Position numbers and translations under genes: made by a program. This document shows, piece by piece, positions 44,292 through 55,832 of a stretch of DNA of 64,000 nt. Numbering within the stretch: position 1 is the stretch's first letter; the number at the start of each line of letters is the position of its first letter. Under the pieces are notes generated by a model. It was not told where the DNA came from, did not search any database, and saw only the letters and a list, made by a program, of their open reading frames with translations. This DNA is from Filosporella fistucella (Eukaryota; Ascomycota; Leotiomycetes; Helotiales), in NCBI GenBank assembly GCA_030077755.1, contig JAQJZZ010000005.1, forward strand, positions 558,001 through 622,000, in the 5' to 3' direction.

Positions 44292-45478
44292 TGTAGCAAT
44301 TATTGTCCAAGATTATTGCAGGAGAAATAAGTTGATAATGTAGTTAACTTGATAAAAACTTGTAATTCACAGCTGTTGCTCCTTGGGCAGAGTATGGAGG
44401 ACACCAGAATTATTTTATACTGCCGGAATGGTCAATTCAGTCAGAAATCAGATGCCCTCTCCTGAAAATCACGTCATAGATTCCTTTCAATCCCGGAGCC
44501 TAACACCCTTTGTTGTTTCTCAAGAGGGAAATGCGAGACAATTTTCATGTTACACCGCTGAGAGGAGAGAATTGAAACAAAGATCGCCGTTTTAGCGACA
44601 GACATAGTTTGTTCAGTTTTATTGGACGCTATATGTCGGTCAGCCGCATCAGCCGCATGCTTATTGAGTCCACCGAGTGTGATACGGATTTTCCCTGGCT
44701 ACTACGTACGCCTGAGGGATGCCGTAATCTTGTGGCTGGCTAGAAATGATCAGAAGACTTTCTAGATTCAGATGTCTGTCCATCACAAAAGCAAGGCAAC
44801 TTCAAAATCGGCATTAGTCTAGTAAAATCCCAGAGTCATGCCAAGCCTTGGGACGAATGGCGGTTCAGCCTCATTTACCCGCGTGGTCTATTTAGTACGC
44901 AGAGGCAAGCTGATGCAAAACAAGACAGCTTGAAAGCGTCTCTCTCAGCATGAAGCACGAGACTTCCCACAGGATGACTTGAGTTCTGATGCTAGATTCA
45001 GACTCTACAGTATAGCAAATGCATTTCTCACTATTATATTTAACACAAACGTCATAAATCTTTTAGCTGTAGCTGAAAAGGGTGAAAATTGGATACTTTC
45101 GAAGACTATAGATATTCAACGCTAGGTACAGATCCTACGTAGTCTTAAAGGTAGTTTCTTGACTCTGAGTTTGAAAAGGCTACCCCGCTGTGAGCCTTCC
45201 CGCCTCCAAGAAGTCCTAAATTTCCTCCTCCACAGTTTGCAAGCATCGTATCAGTCATCGCAGTACAGCCTATCTTTGGGCTAATACAATATCCTGGGTC
45301 TAGCCACCAAGACATCTTTAAAGCTATGGCCCCCTTAGATTGACAATCAACCCATGTCACTATTGCCATTCTAAGTTCCGCGGGAAACAAGTAGAATTCG
45401 AAGACATCCAAAGACCCTGGCAAACACATAGACACTGACGTCAATGAATGTGATGTGCTTGCGCCTTATCAAAGCTCG
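44292..45478. other. Intergenic flank of the retrotransposon
   Basis: 1.2 kb with no gene supported; small open frames at 44383 and 45145 have no features. Composition is normal until the LTR boundary, so RIP has not spread far into it. Confidence 0.45.
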
Positions 45479-45482
45479 ATAG

Positions 45483-45679
45483 TGTAAATAGAACCACAAA
45501 TAATATAAATAATAAAAAGGGTAAGCAGCTGGTGGTCTTTAATAATTATGGCATTATTGTCTAAGTCTCTAAGTATAGAAGGTCGAGCCCTAGAATGATA
45601 TAATAAAACACTAGAAAATAGCCGAATACGTGCCACACGTGACTAATATAATAAACACTAATTTTAGAGCCCTTTTATA
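45483..45679 (-). repeat. Left LTR (3' LTR of the element)
   Basis: 197 bases beginning TGTAAATAGAAC and ending CTTTTATA (CTTTTACA before mutation). Compared with the other LTR there are 12 differences, all transitions and no gaps. Confidence 0.93.
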
Positions 45680-48679
45680 CTCGCCCCCACCTAGTTTTAT
45701 TAAATGAGTACGTTTAAGTCTTTTAAAATAGGCCCAAATAATTTTAATTATAAGGAAATGCTTAAAAGAATAAAGTAATCCCTAATATTAAAACCTAAAA
45801 AGAAAATATCCTATAACCTTCCTTAGAAGTTTACTTTTAAAGAATAGCGGATAATTGGCCATTTACTCTCAATTCCAGGCTTATATAGCTTCTTATGGCG
45901 TATATAAACCCTCCTATTCCTTTTAATCTCTTAAACTTAATATTTTTCCTATTTTCTTTATAACTTTTCGCTTACCTCTTTTATAATGGCCTATGGCAAT
46001 AATGATCCTTCCTTAAATACCCTTATCGTTATTATTATCCTTAATTGTAAAGGTCTATTATTAAAGTAAGTAATAAAAAGATGCGCTAATAATAGATTAA
46101 GATTTTTATAATTATGGGATATAATAATATTTAAAGATAAACACTTTTGGCCTTTTATTAAAGCTAAGTTTTATTATTTAATATATCTTTTATTCCTTCT
46201 CTAACTTTTTATTAAGTCTTATTCTTTTATTAACGATTATCGTTATTATTTAATATTGTCATTATTATTTAGCGCTTTTTTAAAGTAATTGAATTAGGGT
46301 AATTATATAAGCTAAGTGCCACTTTATTATAATAGTCTCATGGTAATTATGCATAGGGTTTTTATACTCGCCTAAGGCAGCCGATACGTTCTTAATTAGT
46401 CTTAGGCTAGATATGGTTTTTTCCATAGTTGGTTAATTTAAAAGAATTAATTGGCTAACCGTCTTTTATACTTCTTAGATTCCATTTTCCATCCTTCCTT
46501 CCTTCCTTTAATCCTTCCTTTCTTTAATAACTTTGACTTATATATTAGTGGTTAGGATATAAATAAGTTAATAACCTTAAATGAGAACCTTAAATTTAAA
46601 CATATATATGGGATAATAAGGTATTAGGTAATAGGGCTCTATATAAATAGGTAAATATCGGTAAGCACTAATAGCGTAGCCAGTTTAGTTATTTTCCTTA
46701 TATTTCTTTGCTTATCCTTATAATATTATTTATTTTTATTATTATAAAGAGTTTTATAAGGATTTTTTTGGCTAGTGCCGAATTATGGGTTAAGGGATTA
46801 AAAGTATATTAAGCCTCTATTTTTATAAAGTGCCTTTCATAGGTTATTTAAGTTATGTAAGGCGTGCTTTATATGTCTAAATAGCGGTATATTACCCTAG
46901 TTAATATATATTAAGAGTTTTTATAGAGGGCTTAATAGCTTCTTTTTTTTATACCATATTTGTCTTAATAGCTTATCCTATATTATATGCACCTTTGGCT
47001 TTTGCTAAGGAGAGTGCCTCTTTATGGATCCGTGCGAGAATGTGAGAGAGACTTACCTATAATTAGGAATATTATTATTGCTAAAGTTTCTTTAATAAAC
47101 GTAAAACTCTTAAAGGGTTATTAATGCAAATTTTAAGGATATTTCCTTTAATGGAGGAAATATGTTTTTAATTAATGGCTAGCTATTATGGACTTTGGCT
47201 ATTTGCTTTTATAATAAAAGCTTATTAAACTTATTAAGTTATTATAGTTATAAGGGAGGTGCTTAGGCACTTTTTAAACCTTATATTTATATTTTAATAA
47301 GCGGTGTACTAAGAAGCTAATGGGGAATATTGATTATTTAAGGGAAAATATTCTATTTTTTAAGCTAAAATAAATATATTTTAAATCAATTATAAAAATT
47401 ATTGCCTTTTTAAGTCTTAATAAGGGGTAATTGCTAGCTATAACTGCTTTTTCTTAAGATTTGAGATGGCGACTATTTAAAATTAAGGGGAATTTTAAGG
47501 GCTTTATTTTATTTTTAAGGGTTTTTCTTTTAAGGGCTTTTTTAAGGTTTACTTCGGTATATCTTATAATAGGTTCCTAGTCTAATCCTAATTTCCTATT
47601 ACCTTTTTACTTTAATTTATTAGAGCAAATCTAATATTAAACCTTCCATGGAATTATGGTTATAAGAAAGGTGTCTTAAAACCTTACTTAGGGTATAATT
47701 AAGATATTTCCTAATCCTATTTAAAAGAGGTTTAAAGACACCAATTTAAAGCGCTTATAAAGCTTTAGCTCTCCCGCTTATTTATAATTAAAGTCAGCCT
47801 TATCTTATATATTAGGGCAACGCGAGCTAATAAATCTTATATAAAAGTAGATAAGGGGTATTATATTAGTATCCTTTATAGTTTTTAACTATTAAGGTGA
47901 TTTTCTAATTATCGCGTAAGGATAGCGCTTATAAAGCTTTTGGTTCTCCCGTTATCTTAAAGAGTAGCTCCTATTTAAGGCTAAGTCGAATGTTAATATA
48001 GCATTACCTAAGCCTAAAATAGCTAGCTAATTTGGTGTGATTTGAAATAGTCGCCGCTAATAATATTTATTAATTATTGCCCTTAAAGTCTTTATATTTA
48101 AATTTATTTAAGTTATTTAACCCTTTTAAGTTATTGCTATTACTATTGTCTTATATAATAGGGTCTATTATAATAAATCCTTTTCTTCTTTAAATAAACC
48201 TCTTTAGCCTATTTCCTATAAATAATCCTTATAATTGAATATTATTTAGCTTTTTTAGCTTAAAATATCCTTTTATATTATTTGCTAAGGTGATTTGATA
48301 GGGTCCCCTTTATTGGTATTTGAGTTTAGCATTTAAAAATATATTAATTGCCTTTTTTATATTAAGAATTAAAATAATATTATTAATTTTAAGGCTATAT
48401 ATTTATAATTTGTGAGTTTTATTAAATGCTTCCTTTCCTAATTCCCTAATTCTTCTTTTTTTTAAGGTAATTTCTTTTATATTTTTATCTCTTAATTTTA
48501 GCTATCTTATTTATATAGCTAAAAGATTAGCTCATATTCTTATTTTCTTTTAATTTAGTATTTTTTAAACGGGATGCTATGTCTTTATTAAAAGAATTGC
48601 TTCCCTTTTATAAAGTAAAAAGAATGGTATAATACCGGTTAGTCCGTGTATGCTGGTTTGGCATATTAATAGGATTAAA

Positions 48680-49080
48680 TAAAATTTCTTAGTCTATCTT
48701 TATATCCCTTTTCCTATTATTTTTGCTAGCGATTCTAGAATATCCTTATATCCCCTCTTAATTATTCCATTTGCTTTTAAGTTATATATTAAAATCTATA
48801 TTCTTTTAATTTTATACTTCTTAATAAACTCCGTAGCAATACCCTTATTTTCTAGACCTTTATCTATTATAAGTCTCCTAAAAATCCTATGCTTATAAAT
48901 AATATCCTCTTAGATAAATTTTATTATTAAAGCGGCGTTTGCTTTTACTAAGGCTCTTTCTTTTAGCTAGCCAAATAAATTATCTTTTATCAAAATGAAA
49001 AACTTCTTACCGTTATTATTTGGCATATAAATCACGTTAAGACCTACTTTTTATTATATGCCGGTTATTTAAGTTATATA
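48680..49080 (-). pseudogene. Integrase core remnant of the gypsy element
   Basis: The minus strand reads MPNNNGKKFFILIKDNLFG, a stop, LKERALVKANAAL, then IDKGLENKG and LKANGIIKRGYKDILESLAK, matching the integrase catalytic region of fungal gypsy elements (usual pattern D-x-SGW-x-E, DGG-x-EN, ANG-x-VERGH). The order and spacing fit, and changes are mainly G-to-A and C-to-T. About 3 kb of element lies beyond this point before the 3' LTR. Confidence 0.75.
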
Positions 49081-49879
49081 AAGTAGCTTATTATACTTTA
49101 ACCCTAATCTCATTTAATATTCTTTATAGCTTATATAAAAGGCTCTATAATTAGCAAATGCACTATTCTATTAAAATCTACTCGTAAATCTATAATATGT
49201 CTCTTCTTTTTTATAATAATTACCCTTAATATAATATTTTAATATGACTTAATTCCTCTTTTTAGCTCCATCCATAACTAATTTTATTAGGATATCCCTA
49301 GAGGCTCTCTTATAAAATTGCTAATTTTTAATAATAAAATTTAAGGCTTTATTCTTAAAGATTTTAAATTATAATATAGTTATACCGCCCGGATTTTAGA
49401 GTATTATAAGGAAGGAAGCAATCATTTGAGATTTAAGTAAATAGGATTTATTTAGGTATTGCTTTTAAGCCAATGCTATATTATATATTAATATATAATA
49501 AATTCTTATATTAATTTAATTATTTAGGTCTTCTTTATTTTCTCTTTCCTCTTTATTTCCTAGGAAAATTGGTCTTCTTAATAGGCTATTTATAATAATA
49601 TTCTTGGTTCCTAAAATGTATTTAATTTTAAAGTTTATTAGTCTTATTTAAGCTATTTAGCGTATGAGTATTGCTCCTGGCAAGTCAAATGCAGCTTCAT
49701 TTAATTATGCTATTAAAATTGTAACGTTTATTTTTAAGATAAAATGCACTTTATATAAATCTCTTTTCATTTTTTTTATAGCTTTTAAGGCATCTTTATA
49801 TTCTCATTTAATAGTATTATAGTTTTATTTAACTAAAGACTAGAATCCGCTTTCATATTTACTTAAATATTTATTTTTA

Positions 49880-50900
49880 TCTTTATTAAGCTATTAAAGT
49901 ATAATATCCTATCCTTTTAGACTAGTATCCACTATTAAAATAATTTCTCTTAAGTCCTTCCCGTACCTTATTTTTATTAAGGCTAGTGTTAATATTAGCG
50001 TATATTAAATTATAAGAAGCGTATCTTTTTAAGGTTATTCCTACTTAAAGTCTATTCCTTTTTTTATTAGAGAATATATTGGTTTTATGATTTTAATATA
50101 GTCTTTAACCCAAATATAATAAAAAACATAAATGCCCATAAATGCTTTAGCTTTTATAATATTATCGCATTTTAATTATTTTAAAATTTTATCAATTTTG
50201 GCTATTTCTAGGTATTTCCCTTTTAAATCGGTAATATAGCTAATAATTTTTAAGCCTAGCATATAGAATTGTGATTTAATTCCAATAATCGCTCTAGCTC
50301 TTTCTAATCTTTCTATTACCAGGTCCAAGTTTTAAAGATATTTTAATATAAAACGTTTAATTCCTAATATCACTTCTTTATTATTATAAAAGGAATATAA
50401 TCCTTTTACTCTAATATTATCCATATATAATAGCGCGATATATAGCACGCAATTAAGCAAAATCTTATAAATTACTCTATAAAACTATGTAATCGAGTTA
50501 ATATCACCTTAAGGGAGTCTTATTAATTTAATAAGTCCGATTAGGGTATATATAGCAATCATATCTCTATCCCTAAAATCTAATAACATTTAATTATAGC
50601 CAAAAAATAAGTCCATTAATAATGCTATTATTATTCCTATGAATTCTTTTAAGAACTAGTCTATATTTAATGGAATATTCGCATCCCTAATTATGACTCA
50701 ATTCATTTTAATTGCCGCTATAATAAGTTAATAGCTCTTCTTTTCCTTCTTTATTACTAAGAACCACTTATTTCTATATGGACTATAATACCATTTTATT
50801 ACTCCTCTATGCATTCTATTTCTTAGCATCTTAATAACTTTTTTATTAAGCGCTTTCGGCATTAGAAATAAGCTTTCTTGCTATGCTTAATAAGAAATGG
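49880..50900 (-). pseudogene. Reverse transcriptase/RNase H remnant of the gypsy element
   Basis: Reading the minus strand, recognisable blocks in order are DFRDRDMIAIYTLIGL and LP-stop-GDINSIT near 50480-50580 (usual LPxG.TNS), the active-site block YMDNIRVKG at 50398-50427 (usual DD-V-G-V-K-G), NLDLVIERLERARAIIGIKS and MLGLKIISYITDLKG around 50230-50330, and the RNase H start EIILIVDTSLKG near 49910-49945. Gln, Trp and Arg codons are replaced by stops, and Asp by Asn, as RIP produces. Confidence 0.8.
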
Positions 50901-51734
50901 TCTTAATTCTAAGTAATAATATAATATCTAAAGTAATAATTCCTATTTTTATCTAATTAAATATAATAGCTTCCTTATAATTTATAAGTATTTATATAAG
51001 TAACCTTCTTTCTTTATCTATAATAGTCTTTCCCACTATTATCTACTCTATCCTTTTTATTATAAATCTGCTTCTTAATATATTAGTTATAAATCTTCCT
51101 AATATTTAATTATTAAATTAACTTATCTTAATATTTGGCTTCTTATCTTTTGATTTTTTAAGCCAATTAATCAATCCTCCTAAATTCGTCCTATTAAAAT
51201 CTCCCAAGTTTATTAATTAAACCTTATTAGCAACTTTTTTATATATTATATTAACCTTAAATGGTCTTTAGGGGTAGCGTTAACTTGGATTACCTTCTTT
51301 TTTTTCTTTAATAATAATAATAAAATTATTTATTCTAATAACTCTATCCATTTATATTATATATATATTAAATTTTATATATAATTCCCTTTTTATATTT
51401 TTCTTCTTTTCCTTCTATTTATTACGTCGCTTTAACCTTAAATTATTACTTTACTCTCTATTACTTTAAGAGCTATAATATATTAATCCTAGGCTTTTAA
51501 CCTTATTAACTTATAATCCGTTTTATAAATTAGCTAAACTTTTCCCGCCATTTTTATTTCTTTAACGCTAGCATACTCAATTTCATTTTTAGCAATTATA
51601 ACCGTTCTTATTATTCCTTAAATGTCTATAAAATAAGCTTATATAATCCTTCCTCCTAAATAATAAAAGTTAAACTTCGTTTTTAATAAGTATAGCATTC
51701 CTAAAAGAATTTCCTTTTAATAATAAGAGATTAC

Positions 51735-52013
51735 CTAAAAGTCGATATAATAAATAATACCTCTAATATTAATAAGGACATTTTTAATAAAGCCTATAAA
51801 TAGTTTATTTTCATTATTAATAATCAAATAAATTATTTGTCTTTTTATCTCTAATATTATGAGTTTTACTTCTTTTACCCAATTTCTTCCTATAATATTA
51901 ATCTCTACTCTTATATTAAAAATTATTATAACCTTAATTTTATTATTAATTAAGACTTCTACTTTTAATATTCTCATTGCTAATGCTAGGCACCTTTGAA
52001 TAATGGAACCCAT
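51735..52013 (-). pseudogene. Retroviral-type aspartic protease remnant of the gypsy element
   Basis: A 92-codon frame that by chance has no stop. It aligns in outline to the element family's protease: a segment VLINNKIKVIIIFNIRVEIN corresponds to V-L-V-N-x-x-x-V-x-A-M-F-D-T-G-A-E-V-N in intact fungal gypsy proteins. The catalytic Asp is now Asn and Gly is Arg, both G-to-A outcomes. Not functional. Confidence 0.7.
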
Positions 52014-54781
52014 TTTAATAATATTAACTTTAAGAGTAACTATTTTCCTAAATCTTTCTAATATTTAATTTTTAGTTTCTCTTAGATTTTATAAAATAAA
52101 ATTATTCCCTCCAATTTTTAGAATAACATATCTTTCTTAAGCCATTTTAAAGACGTTTTCTTAAATAGTATAAATATCTTATAAACGCATCTCTTTCCCT
52201 AAGAAAAGTCGATTAATGGCTTTTACTCTTATTTTTAGACTAGTATATTAATTAAGGATTCGGTCCCTATTTTTCTTTATTCCTTAATTTAAGGCTCTTT
52301 TAGGTTTCTTAATTATTAGCTTAATAACTTCATCTTTTAACTTAATTATAATTTTCTTTATTTTAATATCCCTTTAAGAATCTTACTACTATAATTAGCT
52401 TTTATTAATTATAATTGTATTAGACTCTTTTAATTCCTTATTATTCTTAATGCTTAGGCGCTATAGAATAATATTATAGTTTTATTCTCTTATTATTCTT
52501 CCTAAATTAATCCTTGGCTTTGAGATTTTCTTGGCCACTTTTATTATATTCTTAAAATATATAATAGGCTTCCTAATTTTAGTAATTACACTTGATATTA
52601 CTTTTACGTTTGCTAAGTCCTTTTCCACTTTTAAGTCTAATTTTATTAGTGGCGATTATCCGGAAAGCTAAATCTTTTTAATTCCCGCTAGTTTATTTAA
52701 TTAAAGAATGGAGGTTAGTTATAATGATAGTATAGGTGGTTAGTAGCCTATAAAGGAGGTAGGTTATTATAAATGTGCTCCTTATATATTAAAATATAAT
52801 AGCTCTATTAGTTATTTAAACACTTAAGTGTTTATACGTCTTATATTTACGTTCTTATTTAAATCTATGCCATTTATTACTAGTCAAATAGCAGCTATCT
52901 AATTCTAGTCTCTTTTTTTCCTTAGTGGTTGAGCTCTTGCTCTTTTTGGACCGAGTGCAATTTTGCCGAAGTTATTAGAGTAGATTATGCCTATAATTAT
53001 TATATAAAGGTATATAAGACATTTATCTTTAAACCTATGCTATTTTATTCTAAATTTCCTATTATAAAAGTTGCAGGTAATATCCTAATTTCTATAAACT
53101 CTAATAGCATTAATAAAAACATTATTTAAGAGGTTAATATTATTATTATATCTTAAGTCCTAATAGGAATATTTATTATACTTATTCTTATATATAAGAT
53201 ATTAAGCTCTTACTTTTCTTTTAAATTCTAGATTATAATTCTCGCTATTTAATCTCTTTTCCACTCTCATATTCCTAATCTTTAAACGTTTAAAATCCAA
53301 TGCAAGTGCCTCTAATTTTGCGTTTATATTAGCTATTTAAGAGAATATTATTAGCGGATTAATAACTAATATTATAAGTGGTTTTAGATTATTAAGCTAT
53401 TTAATCATAAATGTTATCTCTTTTTTATAGCTTATTATTGGGTTTTTCTAAAGTTCCTAAACCTCTAAGCTATATTTAATATTTATAAAATTCTTAACAT
53501 ATTCTTTAAATTAGCTATATTTATTATAAGACTCCGGTTTATTATAATTAACCTAATACTTATTAATAATCTTTTCCCTTATAGACTTAAGCAAGCCAAT
53601 AAGTAGGAATCTCCCTTAATTAATATAACTTAAAATATCCTTTATAACTAGCTCTCTTGATATAATATGGAATTCCTTGAAAAATGCTTTAAGATTGATA
53701 GATTTGCATTTAACCCTAATAAATTATTTAAGGAAGGTAATAGATATTTTAAGTTATTTAGGGTTAGAGTTAGTGAATTCTTTATGGATTATAAGAGCGA
53801 ATTTAATATATGATTTTTTATTAAGATACTCGGATAGGCCTTTAATTTATTGTCATTTAATTTAACTAGCATATCTTAGGAGTCTCTAGATTTTATTAGC
53901 TTTTAAGATTCCATAGTTATTATACGTTTCTTTAAAATGACGTGTGAATTCTTTAATATAAGTTTTATTAAAGTATGGCATGCCTTTATTCCCTAGTGCT
54001 AGCATGAGGCTAAAGTAATTAATAATATTAGGGGTAATAGCTAGAGGTGCTTTAGACTTATTATTATCCACTAGTGCTAATATATCCGTTTTAATAATAT
54101 TATCCATTTTAAGAATTCCTATGCTATTTCTGACAAATATAATTATCGGTTTTATGATAAATATATTAAATAATGGTTTTAATATCGGGAATAAGGCTAT
54201 TATATCTTATATCTTTTTTATTAAATAATAATTTTTCTAAATATGGGTATTAAGCTTATAAAGAGTCTGGTTTAATTCCCCTATTCCTTCCCCTAAAATC
54301 TCCTTATATTTTAGGAATAATACCCCTTTTTTTAATATTTAAAGATATTTTACCGGGATATTTAAAAGGATTTCTGCCAATTTAAGCTATAAGTTATAAA
54401 GTATAATATAAACTCTAATATATCTTAGAATGGTCTAATATATTAATTCTTTTATTAAATTCTAGGTTTTAAATGGTCTTAAAAGGTTTAATCCCCTATA
54501 TAACTCATCTCGGTTATTGATTATATATGGAATTATAGAGTTTTTAGAGGCGTTTTATGGTAAGAGCTTTTTCTCTAACGTTATTATAATAAGCTTAGAC
54601 CTTTAAATATTCTTAGGGTCTCTGGCATAGCCCATATTTTATTTATATTATAGTATTTTATAAATATTAATAGCTTTAAAGCTTTTATTCTTATAGCTAG
54701 AAATTATATAAATAAATTTCTTATAATAAAAGGGTATATAGAGATAGAGCCTTCGGTTTTTCTCCTTACGTAGGTCACTAA

Positions 54782-54978
54782 TATAAATAGAACCACAAAT
54801 AATATAAATAATAAAAAGGGTAAGCAACTAGTGGTCTTTAATAATTATGGCATTATTATCTAAGTCTCTAAGTATAGAAGGTCGAGCCCTGGAATGATAT
54901 GACAAAACACTAGAAAATAGCCGAACACGTGCCACACGTGACTAGTATAATAAACACTGATTTCAGAGCCCTTTTACA
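54782..54978 (-). repeat. Right LTR (5' LTR of the element)
   Basis: 197 bases beginning TATAAATAGAAC (TGTAAATAG before mutation) and ending CTTTTACA, so the consensus LTR has normal TG..CA ends. It contains two CACGTG hexamers close together, one of which is lost in the left LTR. Confidence 0.93.
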
Positions 54979-55213
54979 ATAGCTCATTTTTGGATCCCCC
55001 CTCAACCACAACACCTTGAAAGTGGCGTTAGCTATTTTTATCTTGGAGATTCAGCTTTCTAGGCAAATAATCTCCTGTCACAAGCGGTCACCACCAATGA
55101 GGTTTCATTTATAATTATTCTACCTATATATCTGCACAGCTCTCTTCAAGTCAAATCTTCTTCCTATCCTTTGGATTACATTTTAGCGACAGCATACTAT
55201 TTAAAAGAATACA

Positions 55214-55832
55214 ATGGCAGATCTCTCATGTACGTCGTGAATCATTGTCCTTGAATGCGCCAAAGAAATGACTGACAAAATTATTGGCAGACTTTCCACC
55301 AATCAAGCCTTCAGCAATTGCTCTGGGAGTTGTGTTCAAAACGACTACTAAATTGCTTCTTGGTGTTGTTATCGAAGGAACAGTTCATCATGAAGAGATT
55401 AAAGAATTCCTCAAGTCAGACGAGCCAACACCCATGAACCTCCCCAACAATACAGTCACCGACCATATCACACACCGCAGCTCCGGCTTGATCTCCAGCA
55501 CCTTTCAAACATACGCTGTTGCAGCTCTTTTGAGTAGCACGGGGACTCTCAGCTACAAAGGAGCAGCGTACATTAGCGCGCTCGTATACTTTGCTTCAAG
55601 TGTCCCAGGGGTATGTGGCTAGTGCAATTCCTCGATTCATTCTTGTTGACAAATTATGTAGCTAGTTCACCAAACTGTCGTCCAGAAGAGACCTTTCCAC
55701 ATTGCACTGATTGATGTTACAAGCAATTTGGTTGAGGTCATTGGACTGGGCTTATTCTTGAGCTATTGGGGTATTCATACTGGTCCATTGAAACGCAAAG
55801 GTGGTAATATCAAATTCGCTGCGGATTTTTAA
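55214..55832 (+). CDS. Small membrane protein, function unknown
   Basis: Exons 55214-55229 (only 16 nt), 55291-55610 and 55662-55832 encode 168 residues starting MADLSYFPPIKPSAIALG. Hydrophobic stretches are AIALGVVFKTTTKLLLGVVI near the N-terminus, YAVAALLSSTGTLSYKGAAY and ALVYFASSVPG in the middle, and LVEVIGLGLFLSYWG near the C-terminus, so two to four membrane spans are likely, ending in a Lys/Arg-containing tail. I recognise no family. The 16-nt first exon was inferred from the only upstream ATG with a matching donor (GTACGT) and phase. The start codon is 232 bases from the retrotransposon, whose LTR may therefore sit in its promoter. Confidence 0.65.

Larger units (their letters stand above)
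45483..54978 (-). mobile_element. RIP-destroyed Ty3/gypsy LTR retrotransposon
   Basis: A 9,496-bp element bounded by 197-bp LTRs and a 4-bp target duplication ATAG (45479-45482 and 54979-54982). Its coding strand is minus, shown by protease, reverse transcriptase, RNase H and integrase remnants in gypsy order, and by a purine-rich AGGTGGGGGCGAG (complement of 45680-45692) next to the left LTR, which acts as the 3' LTR. The right LTR is the 5' one. The whole interior is very AT-rich with stops in all frames. The reverse transcriptase resembles fungal gypsy elements whose motif reads F-x-DD-V-G-V-K-G-P. A standard primer-binding site beginning TGG was not found after the 5' LTR. It cannot move on its own. 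Confidence 0.93.

Noticed and set aside
52850..52895. CCHC zinc-knuckle remnant in the gag region (minus strand)
   Set aside because: One Cys and one His fall in plausible places, but the other two ligands are not identifiable, so it was not listed as a feature.
52929..53129. Plus-strand frames inside the retrotransposon
   Set aside because: The element is coded on the minus strand; these frames arise from AT-rich RIP sequence.
54740..54781. tRNA primer-binding site next to the 5' LTR
   Set aside because: The sequence after the LTR reads TTAGTGACCTACG on the minus strand, without the TGG expected from a tRNA 3' end; RIP or self-priming might explain this, but I cannot assign it.
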